Numbered from the stretch's first letter, positions 34,286-44,108 are shown. The stretch is DNA of 64,000 bases from Canibacter zhoujuaniae (GCF_011752005.1 NZ_JAAIJZ010000001.1:744001-808000); one strand, 5' to 3'. A program made the numbers and translations. The notes: generated by a model not told the origin, from the sequence alone.

Positions 34286-35527
34286 ATAGCGTTCGCCGAC
34301 ACGCACCTGGTAGCCGGCTTCTTCAAGCGCACGAACCACCTGGTCACCGTGATCTTTACCGCGGGTTTCGATGTGCAACTCGAGCTCGACATCACTTATT
34401 GGCAGCTCCGTCGCGTGCCTGGTGTGCAGCACCTCAACTACATTCGCGTACTGGCCGGCAACGATTTGCGCGGTGCGCACAAGCTGGCCCGGCCGATCCG
34501 GCAGCGAAATGCGCAGTTTGAGATAGCGTGACGCAGCAGCAAGACCGTGGCCGATCACGCGCTGCAGCAGCAGCGGGTCGATATTGCCGCCGGAAAGCAC
34601 AGTCGCGGTAACCCCTGTGCTCTTAATTTTTCCCGCGATAATAGCCGCAACACCGGCTGCGCCAGCCGGCTCTACAACAAGCTTTGCCCGCTCGAGCATC
34701 AGCACGATGGCCCGCGCGATGTCATCATCACTAACCGTAATAATCTCATCAACGAAGTCGCGCACACACTGAAAATTTAAATTACCCGGACGCGCCACCG
34801 CGATACCGTCAGCGATCGTTGCCGTTGTTTCGACTGTAATAGGCTCTCCGGCTTTAAGCGACGGCTGCATTGCGGCAGCGTTTTCTGCCTGCACCCCGAT
34901 TATGCGCATTTGCCGCCCGTTTTCAGCCGCCCACAGCTTCGCTGCTACAGCCACACCGCTAATCAGGCCACCGCCGCCGATCGGCACAACAATAGTGTCG
35001 ATCTCTGGCTCTATATCGAGCATTTCTAGCGCAACAGTGCCCTGCCCATTAATGACGTCGGGGTGATCAAAGGGCGGAACAAAATAAGCGCCGGTTTCAG
35101 CCGCAAACTGTTTCGCCGCGGTGAGAGACTCCTCGACGTTGACACCAATCAGCTGCACATCCGCGCCATAGTTTTTTGTTGCTTGCAGCTTTGGCAGTGC
35201 AACCCCCAAGGGCATAAAAATTGTTGCTTTGATTCCGAGCTCACGCGCCGCATACGCCACACCCTGTGCGTGGTTACCGGCAGATGCTGCCACCACTCCG
35301 CCGGCGCGTTCAGCGGGGTCGAGGGCAGAAATCAGGTTGTAGGCGCCGCGCAGTTTATAGGCTCCTGTGCGCTGCAGATTTTCGCACTTCAACAGCACGC
35401 GCTTGCCGCCTAATAGTTCAGTTAGGAAGGTTGATCCTTCAAGCGGGGTGTGATTTACGACGCCTTCGAGTTTGTCAGCTACAGCTCTAATATCGGCTAA
35501 TTTTGGCACCACAAACTGTTCAGTCAC
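34283..35527 (-). CDS. ilvA: Threonine ammonia-lyase
   Basis: A 414-residue PLP-dependent threonine dehydratase giving 2-oxobutanoate for isoleucine synthesis. The PLP lysine is K58 in RTGAYKLRGAYN, the phosphate loop is SAGNHAQGVA, and VPIGGGGLISGVA is also present. A single C-terminal ACT domain (about 335-414, ISLPDRPGQLVRTAQIV) suggests effector binding. The one-ACT form and this length also fit the catabolic/TdcB-like class. GTG at 35527 follows AAAGGA and lies 2 bases from the upstream stop, so it is coupled to the AI-2E-type gene. Confidence 0.93.
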   Translation of the reverse strand: MTEQFVVPKLADIRAVADKLEGVVNHTPLEGSTFLTELLGGKRVLLKCENLQRTGAYKLRGAYNLISALDPAERAGGVVAASAGNHAQGVAYAARELGIKATIFMPLGVALPKLQATKNYGADVQLIGVNVEESLTAAKQFAAETGAYFVPPFDHPDVINGQGTVALEMLDIEPEIDTIVVPIGGGGLISGVAVAAKLWAAENGRQMRIIGVQAENAAAMQPSLKAGEPITVETTATIADGIAVARPGNLNFQCVRDFVDEIITVSDDDIARAIVLMLERAKLVVEPAGAAGVAAIIAGKIKSTGVTATVLSGGNIDPLLLQRVIGHGLAAASRYLKLRISLPDRPGQLVRTAQIVAGQYANVVEVLHTRHATELPISDVELELHIETRGKDHGDQVVRALEEAGYQVRVGERY

Positions 35528-35529
35528 AA

Positions 35530-36744
35530 TTAGTTTCCTTTACCCCTAGCTGCCCGAGAGATACGCTTTAATCGTGTCTTAGCGTCTGCTCGTGCCTTAT
35601 TTCTCTGATGGTAGGCCTCCACAGGGTCTGGGAGCTCTCGCCAGTTGCTGTGCACCAGAGTGTTGACGATTGAGTTTGCCGCTGCCGCAATTGGCACCGC
35701 GAACAGAGCGCCCGGAATTCCCGCAAGCAAAGCTCCGATAGACACAGCGAGCACAACACCCAGGGGGTGCACGCGCACAGCGCTACCCATAACGAGCGGC
35801 TGCAAAATGTGCCCCTCTATCTGATTCACCGCAATAGCAATCAGCACCATAATCAGTGCCTGCACAGGCCCGAGATAGATGAGCGCGATTAGGGCCGCGA
35901 AAAGGCCGGTCATAATTGCGCCCAAGAATGGAATAAAGCTGCCTAGAAATACTGTGATACCGATTGGCACAACAAACGGCACGCCAAGAATTGCAGCCCC
36001 CAGCGCAATACCAACTGCGTCTACGAAGGCGACGAAAATCTGCACACGCACATACTGCCCGACAGAGCGCCACCCGGCGTTACCTGCAGCGTCTAATGGT
36101 GCATGCGCCGACGCTGGTAAGAAACCGAGCACCCAATACCAGATGCGTTTTCCATCAATTAGTAAAAATATGAGAGAGAAGATTGCAAGCAGCATGCCCG
36201 TCACGAATGCGGCAGCGGAGCTTGCAACTCCGAGAGCACCGTTCCAGAGCGGAGCGCTGTTATCACGCACTGTTTCAAGCACGGTATCAAAAGAGAAGTT
36301 GAAGTGGCTCGTATCGAATTCAAAGCCCAAGCTATCAACCCACTCGATCAAATGCCGCCACTCAGCGTTAGCCTTTGCGACAAGGGTGTCGAAACCTCCC
36401 TGCAGGTATCGAATGCTCAGCCACACAAGCAGCGTCACAGATGCGACCAAACTCGCCAGCGCGGCAATCACACCGACCGCCTTCGGAAGTCCAATTTTTT
36501 GAGCGCCAGAAACTATCGGATGCAGCAGCGCAGCCAGCAAAATAGCTACCAGCAGCGGCACCACAATGACACGAATCTGCACGAGCAACCAGAACAGAGC
36601 AGCAACCGCAACACCGATAACTATAAGTCGCCAAGACCAGGAAGCTGCCAGGCGCACTCCGTGCGGCACTTGCGCCGGACTCTGTGTCTCGATCCCAGCC
36701 TGCTTCGTTACAGGCGTCTGGGTTTTATCCTGATTCTCACTCAT
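35530..36744 (-). CDS. AI-2E-family (UPF0118) membrane transporter
   Basis: A 404-residue protein with a cytoplasmic N terminus, about eight helices and a basic C-terminal tail. Family features are paired N-terminal helices IRVIVVPLLVAILLAALLHPIV (two pieces) and the late conserved segment NQIEGHILQPLVMGSAVRVHPLGV. Members include the autoinducer-2 exporter TqsA and Na+/H+ antiporters, so the substrate is unknown. It lies between a membrane-anchored hypothetical and ilvA in one transcription unit. Confidence 0.9.
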   Translation of the reverse strand: MSENQDKTQTPVTKQAGIETQSPAQVPHGVRLAASWSWRLIVIGVAVAALFWLLVQIRVIVVPLLVAILLAALLHPIVSGAQKIGLPKAVGVIAALASLVASVTLLVWLSIRYLQGGFDTLVAKANAEWRHLIEWVDSLGFEFDTSHFNFSFDTVLETVRDNSAPLWNGALGVASSAAAFVTGMLLAIFSLIFLLIDGKRIWYWVLGFLPASAHAPLDAAGNAGWRSVGQYVRVQIFVAFVDAVGIALGAAILGVPFVVPIGITVFLGSFIPFLGAIMTGLFAALIALIYLGPVQALIMVLIAIAVNQIEGHILQPLVMGSAVRVHPLGVVLAVSIGALLAGIPGALFAVPIAAAANSIVNTLVHSNWRELPDPVEAYHQRNKARADAKTRLKRISRAARGKGN

Positions 36745-36749
36745 CTGAT

Positions 36750-37787
36750 CTACCTATCAAAAATCACACGGATCGTCTGGTCGGGCAGCACACGATACTT
36801 CGCAGCCACAATGATGTCGGCTGTCACCTCTTTGCGTAGACTCTGGCCGGGTACATTGTAGCTAAACGCAGAGCTACCCGCGGCACCGCCATTTTCTGGG
36901 TTGCTTGTGACAGCGCCCGTCTCTTCATTCACAACAACTGTTGGGTAACCGATGATTTGCCAAGCACCGTTTTCAAATGCTTCATAAGTCCAGGCTTGCA
37001 TAGGGCACTGATTTGGGGCTGGCACCGGCTGCGTTGCACAGGCATCGATTTCGCGGTTGGTGACAGCTTGGATCTCCTGCCTGCCAGCATCTGTCAACCC
37101 AAGCTTAAACGGGCTACCGCCCTCAAGCCGTGTGCTTTCACCGGCAACACTAAGACTGTATTTTTGCTCACCGCTCACCGTGAAAAACTCGCTCTCGGCA
37201 CCAAGCGTTACAGTATAAACGCCAGGAATAGCGCTGAGACTAACCGGCACTTCAGACCCGATTACAGCATCCTCAGGAATCTGCTCACTAAAGTCAATGA
37301 CAGCGCCGTTTATTTTAAGCAGTGGCGTGCTGCTCGGCACCGCAATGCTCAGCTCAGGGTAGGTTATGTTAACGGCTCGCCAGTCCTCAAAAAAGAGCGC
37401 CTTAGTGCCGCCGCGTTTCAGCTCATACTCAACAGTGCCAACAGCATCACCCTGGTGAAATTCCACCGTGTAGTGAGCTGAAGTATTATCGCGACTGGCC
37501 GCAACTATTTTGAAATCCGTTGGGCGATCTTCTACATTGCGCAGAGCATCACCACGAAAAAGCTCGGCTGCACCACCGGTTGGGGCTGCGATAGCTGTCA
37601 TTTTTTCAGCATCGCCGGCAATAATCGCATCGGCGTGCGCACGCACCATACTCTCCGGATTATAGACAGTCTTTGCGGCCCACAGATAGCCTACGACAAG
37701 CAACGCAACCAGTACGAAAAGACCTAAAAAACCTGCTCCGGCAGAGTTAAACTTTGCAGGCCGCTGTTGCATCGCAGCTTCGTTCAC
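36750..37787 (-). CDS. Membrane-anchored extracytoplasmic protein, function unknown
   Basis: A 345-residue protein: short cytoplasmic N terminus, one membrane helix (about residues 19-38, GFLGLFVLVALLVVGYLWAA) and a large outside domain. Residues 45-130 resemble an NTF2-like helix plus strands; later parts look like immunoglobulin-type beta strands, with Cys pairs in DACATQPVPAPNQC. The GTG at 37787 was chosen for the AAAGGAAAG site; the longer open frame has no site. I do not recognise the family. Its position upstream of a transporter suggests an envelope role. Confidence 0.7.
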   Translation of the reverse strand: MNEAAMQQRPAKFNSAGAGFLGLFVLVALLVVGYLWAAKTVYNPESMVRAHADAIIAGDAEKMTAIAAPTGGAAELFRGDALRNVEDRPTDFKIVAASRDNTSAHYTVEFHQGDAVGTVEYELKRGGTKALFFEDWRAVNITYPELSIAVPSSTPLLKINGAVIDFSEQIPEDAVIGSEVPVSLSAIPGVYTVTLGAESEFFTVSGEQKYSLSVAGESTRLEGGSPFKLGLTDAGRQEIQAVTNREIDACATQPVPAPNQCPMQAWTYEAFENGAWQIIGYPTVVVNEETGAVTSNPENGGAAGSSAFSYNVPGQSLRKEVTADIIVAAKYRVLPDQTIRVIFDR

Positions 37788-37845
37788 TTCTTTCCTTTCA
37801 GGCAGGCTTAAAACGCGCTTGGAATAATAAGTGTACTCGCAGTGC

Positions 37846-37874
37846 TTGACTATAAGACAGTCCCAAATATATGA
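37846..37874 (+). promoter_or_regulatory. Candidate promoter of the mycoredoxin gene
   Basis: TTGACT at 37846-37851 is a near-consensus -35 element. A TATATG/TATGAG stretch follows at 16-18 bases spacing as a weak -10. The predicted transcript would start close to the ATG at 37883. Confidence 0.4.
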
Positions 37875-37882
37875 GGTGTGAA

Positions 37883-38158
37883 ATGGCAAAGTTTGAAGAT
37901 TACCTGCCCCCTGAGGGTGAAATCACCATGTTCTCAACAGAGTGGTGCGGATACTGCAAGCGTCTTAAGATGATGCTTGCTTCAACCGATATTAAGATTA
38001 ATGAAATCAATATCGAGGAAACAGCTGGCACTGAAGAGCTCGTAAAATCGGTGAACGATGGTAATGCAGTGGTTCCAACTGTGCTCTTCGCTGACGGACG
38101 CACCGCCACAAACCCCTCGCTTCCTGAAGTGCAAAAGTTTGTGGCGGCCGCGCACTAA
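37883..38158 (+). CDS. Mycoredoxin-type glutaredoxin
   Basis: A 91-residue thioredoxin-fold protein with the redox motif WCGYC (C22, C25) and a cis-Pro strand AVVPTVLFADG. The length and the C-terminal region TNPSLPEVQKFV match mycoredoxin-1, which reduces mycothiolated proteins. Known Mrx1 proteins often have CPWC-like centres; the Gly-Tyr pair here is a variation. ATG 37883 has a GAGGTG site upstream; an ATG four codons earlier is less likely. It overlaps the convergent pfkA by 4 bases. Confidence 0.85.
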   Translation: MAKFEDYLPPEGEITMFSTEWCGYCKRLKMMLASTDIKINEINIEETAGTEELVKSVNDGNAVVPTVLFADGRTATNPSLPEVQKFVAAAH

Positions 38159-39183
38159 CCAAACATTCGTCGTGCTTCGTCGTATCGGTTAAGCGGCACC
38201 TGCTTGGTTTTTCCGGCAACCGCGCTAAGCGGCACAAGCGCGGTGTCGGTGCCCCTAAGCGCCACCATTGTGCCCCACTGACCGCGCGCAACAGCGTCTG
38301 CTCCGGCTGCACCCGCCCGCGTTGCTAGCACCCGATCAAATGCTGTGGGCACCCCACCGCGCTGCACATGGCCGAGAATTGTTGCACGCGTTTCGATCCC
38401 TGTGCGCTCTTCAATCTTGTCCGCCAGCACCTCACCGATGCCGCCGAGACGTGCGCGCCCGAAACCATCATCACCGCCCTTGGTGACGCCCTCGCTCATA
38501 CCTTTGAATTTGAACCCCTCAGCAACAACCACCAGGCTCGCACGGCCGCGCTCATGCACATGCCGCACCCATTCTGATATTTGATCGAGAGATTCAGCAA
38601 ACTCGGGCAGCAAAATCACGTGCGCGCCGGCTGCGATTCCAGCGTGTAGCGCGATCCACCCAGCATCCCGCCCCATCACTTCGAGCACCATACAGCGCTT
38701 ATGTGACTGCCCTGTAGTGCGCAGTCGGTCAATCGCTTCAGTCGCAACATGCACCGCAGTGTCAAAGCCGAAACTATAGTCGGTTTCTTCAAGGTCGTTG
38801 TCAATAGTTTTTGGTAGCCCAATTGCGTTAATACCCGCTTCGTGCAGCATCTGTGCGACGGTTTGCGTGCCGTTCCCGCCGATCGTGAGAAAGCCATCGA
38901 GCTGATCCCGCTTCATAATCTCTTTTAGGCCTGCAATACCGGGCCCCTCATCACCGAATGGGCTGAAACGACTGGTGCCTAAAATGGTGCCGCCGAGAGG
39001 AGCAATACCGCGCACTCTGTTGCGGTTCAGGATGAAGCTATCATTCTTAGCCACACCACGCCAGCCGTCCCGATAGCCGAGGTAGTCGTGACCGTACACT
39101 TCCACCCCGTGCAGCACTGCGCCCCGCACCGCCGCGTTTAATCCCGGGCAGTCTCCGCCGGAGACAAGCACACCCACTCGCAT
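38155..39183 (-). CDS. pfkA: 6-phosphofructokinase (group III, actinobacterial type)
   Basis: A 342-residue phosphofructokinase with GGDCPGLNAA at the N terminus, LGGTILGTSRFSPF, IGGNGTQTVA (residues 102-110) and GLPKTIDND (123-130, catalytic Asp). The phosphoryl-donor positions are mixed: Gly after the GGN motif as in ATP enzymes, Lys in PKTIDND as in PPi enzymes. Streptomyces ATP-PFK is known for the same mix, so ATP is the likely donor. The ATG at 39183 has AGGAG 6 bases upstream and starts one base after the preceding stop. Confidence 0.92.
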   Translation of the reverse strand: MRVGVLVSGGDCPGLNAAVRGAVLHGVEVYGHDYLGYRDGWRGVAKNDSFILNRNRVRGIAPLGGTILGTSRFSPFGDEGPGIAGLKEIMKRDQLDGFLTIGGNGTQTVAQMLHEAGINAIGLPKTIDNDLEETDYSFGFDTAVHVATEAIDRLRTTGQSHKRCMVLEVMGRDAGWIALHAGIAAGAHVILLPEFAESLDQISEWVRHVHERGRASLVVVAEGFKFKGMSEGVTKGGDDGFGRARLGGIGEVLADKIEERTGIETRATILGHVQRGGVPTAFDRVLATRAGAAGADAVARGQWGTMVALRGTDTALVPLSAVAGKTKQVPLNRYDEARRMFG

Positions 39184-39184
39184 T

Positions 39185-41911
39185 TTATTCTCCTGCCACA
39201 AGTCTTAAAATTTTGATGCTTCGCTCTTCCACCGCTTCCGGGGTAAAAGCCCACTTAAGGCTGTCGCCAGCGGCCCACAGCGGCAGCTGATCTTTAATAT
39301 TTGGGGACCGCGGATGCCCCGAAGCGCCTGATGAAATCACCCAGGTTGCGCTGTTTGGATCACTCATATCCACCGCCATGCGCATCGATGGCCCGCTGGT
39401 TACCTCAAAACTAACGCTGCCGTCATTCACCGCGGGTGAAAAGTTCATCGCATTCGGAATAGTCGCCCCGCCCGGCACACCGACCGGATCGGCGTTAAAG
39501 AAACTGCGGATCACACCCGGGATACTGTCAGCACCCATCACCCTGTGCGTGGGGGATTCCACATGCACTCTGCCCCACTCCCACGCGTTAATATCTGCGC
39601 CAAGCTGTTTCACAAGATCGGCTTCAGCTGCCGCAAACGCACGCAGCACCATATCGGGCGCAGTTTCTCGCGCAGCAGTTGCTTTGTCATCCCACAGTTC
39701 AGCTTCAGGGTCTGCGAAAGCGCGCACCAACAGCTCCATATTCTGCGCACCAGAGTTTGGCTGAAAGCCTGTGAACTCGTCTGCCACAGTGTTATTTAAA
39801 AGGTGCGCATACAGCGCTGCCGCAATAGTTGCGCCAACCGAATCTACTGTTGTGTGTGATCCTTCTGCAACCCAGGCCTGCAACAGCTGTTGCATCTGCT
39901 GTTGCCGTTTGGGCGCATCACGTAAATCTGCTGCGATGAAATGCTCACTCAGTTCAGCACCGTATGGCGAACGGTCGAGCAGCATAATTTTTTCTGCATC
40001 ATGAAGAGTTATATCCCCCTTCGCAATCAGCTCTTCGATCCCTTCGCGGATCTGCTGCGCACGGTATCCCTGATCTGAGTATGAGCCGAGATAGGGGCCG
40101 AGGTCGCTCGGTGTGATTTGCTGGTTTGCTGGGACGATAAACCCTTCGGCCGGGTTCAACAGCGCAGGCATGTCTGCGGCAGCATAGTATCCCTGCCAGT
40201 CATAACGCGAATCCCAGCCGGGACGTGGCCAACGGCCATCCGCACCGAGATTAGCAGCGCTTGGAATCTTCGTAAGTTGCGCGTCAGTTTCTGCAATATG
40301 CGGGCGCACGGGGAACCTTCCGGGCGCTTGATAACCAATGTCCCCACTCTTTGTGGCGAAGAGAATATTTTGCGCCGGCACAGCAAACAGTCGTGCCGCT
40401 TCTCGCACCTCAGAAACGTTAGTGGCACGATTAATCGCAAAAATCGCATCCCCGGTAATGTCCGGTTTCAAGGCAGTCCACTCGAGCGCAACAGAGAAAT
40501 CTTCGGGTGTCGCATCGAGCTTTGCAACTCTTTCATTTGGAACTAACAGGTCTGACACAATTGGGCCGTGCACGCTCCGCCTAACGGTTACGTCATAGCT
40601 TTCACCGCCGGCCACATTGAAGGTTTCTGTCCAGACCTCGTAAGGCACGGCAGCCCCGTCTCGTTCATAAGTATTTTCATCGAGATTCTTTTCGACGACA
40701 AAGTCTGCAACATCACCGCCCAGGTTGGTCAACCCCCACGCCAGTTCGGCATTGCGGCCGATAATCACCCCGGGCATACCGGAGAAAGAAAAGCCGCTCA
40801 CATCGATAGTGCAGTCTGCGCCAGATCCCACGCAGTGCAAGCCAATCTGATACCACACGGACGGATAGTCAATGCCAAGGTGCGGATCATTTGCGATTAT
40901 CGGCGCCCCGCTCGCGGTGTGCTTACCCGAGATTGCAAAAGAGTTTGAACCTACGCCCTGGCCGCGGCCGAGAATCACCGGAATGCTACTCAGCACCGAG
41001 TGAGCGGTGTCTACAGCTGCAGCGCTGCTGCGGCCGAGTAGTTCAGCCTGTGCGGCAGCTGCACTGTCTGCGCCCTCATCGCTCACTGTCTTTGCAGCAG
41101 ACGACACCACCGTGTTTTTCACAGGGGCCGGCACGGCCACCTGTAGCGGATCCGCAATCGGGTATTCTTCGCGCGGCCGTAGATTGCTGCCGTCTTGGCT
41201 TGGAATCACTGGTTTGTGGCGATCCTCAAGATAAGGGGGGAAGAGCTTCTCAACAGCCGCAACATCCTGCATGCTTTGGAAGGCTTGCAGCCGCAGCTGT
41301 TCATCTTCGATATTAGCTTTCAAATCCCAAGCCATCGCTTTTAACCAGGCTAAAGAGTCAACCCCCTGCCAGGGTTCGATATCTTGAACCGGCACGCTAA
41401 GACCTAAAACGGCATATTCATTAGCGATCTGCCACGGCTGCTTCCCCGCTATGTAGGCGTTCACCCCGGCCGCATACGCCTCATAGAAGGATCGTGACTC
41501 TGCCGAGATGAGATTCCATTCTTCTTCAGCGAGCGCGCGCCAACCCATAGTGCGGATCACAACATCCGCCTGCTTCGCGCTATCATTCCCGCCAACGAGT
41601 TCGGTTAGACGACCCCCGGTTAGATGCCGCCGATAGTCCATTTCAAAGAAACGGTCTTGCGCGTGTGTGTATCCTTGCGCGAAAAATAGGTCGGTGTCGC
41701 TGTTTGCGTAGATGTGCGGGATGCCGTTACTGTCGCGCTCTACGGAAACGTCGCCAGACAGCCCGGCAAGCTTCACAACTCCGTCGTGTTGCGGCAGCGG
41801 GGCGTGCACAACCACCGCCACACCACCAGCGACTACCGCAACAACAGCTGCTAGCAAGCTGGCTGTGATGATCGCGAAGTTTCGAAAACGTTTGCGCGCC
41901 GCCTTTGCCAT
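39185..41911 (-). CDS. Penicillin acylase-family (peptidase S45) N-terminal nucleophile hydrolase
   Basis: A 908-residue protein with a basic N terminus and one membrane helix/signal anchor (about residues 11-34), so the enzyme is extracytoplasmic. An alpha region is followed by a linker and the autoprocessing site near residue 322 (GVGSNSFAISG), where the Ser after Gly would become the N-terminal nucleophile. Downstream ANDPHLGIDYPSVWYQIG and GMPGVIIGRNAELAWGLTN are typical of the family. Substrates range from beta-lactams to acyl-homoserine lactones, so specificity is unknown. It is coupled to pfkA by one-base spacing. Confidence 0.9.
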   Translation of the reverse strand: MAKAARKRFRNFAIITASLLAAVVAVVAGGVAVVVHAPLPQHDGVVKLAGLSGDVSVERDSNGIPHIYANSDTDLFFAQGYTHAQDRFFEMDYRRHLTGGRLTELVGGNDSAKQADVVIRTMGWRALAEEEWNLISAESRSFYEAYAAGVNAYIAGKQPWQIANEYAVLGLSVPVQDIEPWQGVDSLAWLKAMAWDLKANIEDEQLRLQAFQSMQDVAAVEKLFPPYLEDRHKPVIPSQDGSNLRPREEYPIADPLQVAVPAPVKNTVVSSAAKTVSDEGADSAAAAQAELLGRSSAAAVDTAHSVLSSIPVILGRGQGVGSNSFAISGKHTASGAPIIANDPHLGIDYPSVWYQIGLHCVGSGADCTIDVSGFSFSGMPGVIIGRNAELAWGLTNLGGDVADFVVEKNLDENTYERDGAAVPYEVWTETFNVAGGESYDVTVRRSVHGPIVSDLLVPNERVAKLDATPEDFSVALEWTALKPDITGDAIFAINRATNVSEVREAARLFAVPAQNILFATKSGDIGYQAPGRFPVRPHIAETDAQLTKIPSAANLGADGRWPRPGWDSRYDWQGYYAAADMPALLNPAEGFIVPANQQITPSDLGPYLGSYSDQGYRAQQIREGIEELIAKGDITLHDAEKIMLLDRSPYGAELSEHFIAADLRDAPKRQQQMQQLLQAWVAEGSHTTVDSVGATIAAALYAHLLNNTVADEFTGFQPNSGAQNMELLVRAFADPEAELWDDKATAARETAPDMVLRAFAAAEADLVKQLGADINAWEWGRVHVESPTHRVMGADSIPGVIRSFFNADPVGVPGGATIPNAMNFSPAVNDGSVSFEVTSGPSMRMAVDMSDPNSATWVISSGASGHPRSPNIKDQLPLWAAGDSLKWAFTPEAVEERSIKILRLVAGE

Positions 41912-41963
41912 ACCACCCCTTAGTGATTGATCTTTGAAGTCAATTCTACGGGGCGATTGCAGC

Positions 41964-44108
41964 TTAGCTTTCGCGGCTCTCGATCTCCTGTCTTAAGACA
42001 CTCATCAATACCCGCATCTGCACTGAATCAGCGTCGTCAGCCTGGGCTGCACCACCGTCAAGTGCGCGTGCGGCAAGGCCCGCCTTCGAGTCGATCAACT
42101 CAGCAATCCGCTGGTCGATCGTCTTTGAAGCAATAATGCGCCATGCGGTCACCGGCTCTTCCTGCCCGATGCGGTGCACGCGGTCGATAGCCTGTGTCTG
42201 TTCAGCGTCGGTCCAGCTCAATTCAGCAAGCACAACGTTTGACGATGCTTGCAGGTTAACTCCCACGCCCGCAGCTGAGAGAGAGCACACAATCACGTGC
42301 ACCTCCGGGTCGGTTTGGAAGGCATCAATCGCCTTCTGCCGCTCAGTCGCACTCTGATACCCGCGAATTGAGGTGGTTTTGAGTTCGTGTTCGGCAAAGG
42401 CGGCTTCGGCGCGATCCATAACGTCGTTGTGTTTTGCAAAAAACACTACTTTACCGGCAGAACGGGCTAGCTGCGCAGCATAGTCAACCGCCAGATCGAT
42501 TTTTGCGAGACCGATCTGCCGCACCATGCTAAATACGTTTACGCCATCACCCTGCTCGTCTGCTTCAAGTTCTCTAGCGCACACCATGCGAATGAGCTGT
42601 TCGTCACTGTAATCGTGTTCTTTTGCCACTTTACGCATGCGTTTGTAGCTGTCGTAAAGTTTGTTAGCAAGCTTGCGTTCGGCCTCCTGCACCCCGGGAG
42701 CCGCCGCATCATCAAGCTCAATCGGCAGGTCGATAACACGCTTGGCTGGAAGATCCTTCGCAACATCAATCTTCCGGCGGCGCACAACCCCGAGGTCGAT
42801 AACCGCCTGTCGTGCCGCGCCGTAGAAAGCGCCGTCAGCCGGGGTTAAACCGGTTGCTTCCAAAGCTGAAAGCAGCTCTGGGCCGGGTTTTTCGCCGGCG
42901 GTCCAGCCGAGCATCTGCCAGATAGCGCGGAAGTCATCGATTGAATTTATCAGCGGTGTGCCGGTCAACGCGACGAGCAGTGGATCACCGCTGGGGGCTG
43001 CGTTCCGCACCCGATCGGCAAGCGCAAGCACGCTTCTCGACCGCTGTGAGGTGACGTTTTTAATCATATGCGCTTCATCAACAACCAGACCGTTAAAGCC
43101 GAAATCACCGAGCCACGACAGGTGGCGGCCCACTATGTCGTAGTTAATGACAAAGATATCTGCAAAGACATCAACGTCTTCACCATCGCCTGTGATAACA
43201 CTGACGCGACGTTTCGGGGTCCACTTCTCAGCTTCGCGCGCCCAGTTCATTTTGACCACGTTCGGCGCAACAACAAGCAGCGGATACGAGTTAGCGACCG
43301 ACGCCGCCAGCAGCGACTGCGCAGTTTTACCCAAACCCGGCTCATCGGCGAGCAGGAACCGTCGATGCCCGTCGCGGACGGCGGCAAGCAGTTTTGCCTG
43401 GTGCGGCATGAGCTCAGTATCTGCGGGGGCTATGCGATCGCGAACGGGAGCTTCTGGCAGCTCCATACTCGCCATACCGTGACCACCCTGCTCAAAAGCT
43501 TTCAACAGCGGTGAAATCAGCTCCCAGTTGGCAAGACGCACAACCGGCACCTCTTGGCTCTTCCGGTTTAACTGCGGCGCCAAAAACGGGTTTGCCAGTT
43601 TGCGCGCAGAAACACGTGCGGGCACAACCTGTCTGTCAACCAGCTCAGGCGCAACAATTTTTGTAATCGACTCTTGCGCTGGCGTTGTTGGCTCCTCTTC
43701 CGGAGCTTCAAGCCCGGCCTGGGTCAGCATCTTCCGCTTCAGGGCAATAGTTGCTTCAGTGATCGGAGCTTCCGGCTCTAGCAAAGGCAGCAGGCTCGGA
43801 TCTTGCGCAACGGTCTTGGCGAGGATCCCCGCGATGCCGTCAAGGCGCTTCAAGGTTTCGGCGCGGTCTGCTGCAGAGATTTCTTGGTCGTCACGGACGC
43901 GGGCGCGCTCATCACGCATGATCAACGCCACGACGTGAAAGCGGGTGCGATTGGCGGGGCTGGCCTTACCGCGTTGCGCAGACGCTTCAACCTCGCGCAC
44001 CGCTAACGCTAACTGGGGAATAATGCCCTCATTGTGGGCGTGTTTGCGCTTCATGCTGTGCCCAGACTTCGAGGTGCGCACAGAGCGGCTTTTTACTGTA
44101 GATGCCAA
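41964..44108 (-). CDS. SNF2-family DEAD/DEAH-box helicase
   Basis: A 714-residue protein with a charged N-terminal region (about 1-230) and a Swi2/Snf2 ATPase core: motif I DEPGLGKTAQ (about residue 254), motif II DEAHMIKN, motif III LTGTPLINS, and motifs V-VI AAGVGVNLQASS and QAIDRVHRIGQ. The start is probably TTG at 44108, with AGGAG 5 bases upstream; an upstream GTG at 44135 is the alternative. It lacks a nuclease or methylase domain and stands alone, so DNA/RNA remodelling (HepA-like) is the likely role rather than defence. Confidence 0.9.
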   Translation of the reverse strand: MASTVKSRSVRTSKSGHSMKRKHAHNEGIIPQLALAVREVEASAQRGKASPANRTRFHVVALIMRDERARVRDDQEISAADRAETLKRLDGIAGILAKTVAQDPSLLPLLEPEAPITEATIALKRKMLTQAGLEAPEEEPTTPAQESITKIVAPELVDRQVVPARVSARKLANPFLAPQLNRKSQEVPVVRLANWELISPLLKAFEQGGHGMASMELPEAPVRDRIAPADTELMPHQAKLLAAVRDGHRRFLLADEPGLGKTAQSLLAASVANSYPLLVVAPNVVKMNWAREAEKWTPKRRVSVITGDGEDVDVFADIFVINYDIVGRHLSWLGDFGFNGLVVDEAHMIKNVTSQRSRSVLALADRVRNAAPSGDPLLVALTGTPLINSIDDFRAIWQMLGWTAGEKPGPELLSALEATGLTPADGAFYGAARQAVIDLGVVRRRKIDVAKDLPAKRVIDLPIELDDAAAPGVQEAERKLANKLYDSYKRMRKVAKEHDYSDEQLIRMVCARELEADEQGDGVNVFSMVRQIGLAKIDLAVDYAAQLARSAGKVVFFAKHNDVMDRAEAAFAEHELKTTSIRGYQSATERQKAIDAFQTDPEVHVIVCSLSAAGVGVNLQASSNVVLAELSWTDAEQTQAIDRVHRIGQEEPVTAWRIIASKTIDQRIAELIDSKAGLAARALDGGAAQADDADSVQMRVLMSVLRQEIESRES

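Noticed and set aside
35879..36502. A 207-codon plus-strand open frame opposite the AI-2E-type transporter
   Set aside because: Antisense shadow of a well-supported membrane gene.
41964..44108. SNF2 helicase as part of a phage-defence island
   Set aside because: No nuclease, methylase, phospholipase D or other defence partner lies next to it; its neighbours are ribF and a penicillin acylase, so a housekeeping role is more likely.
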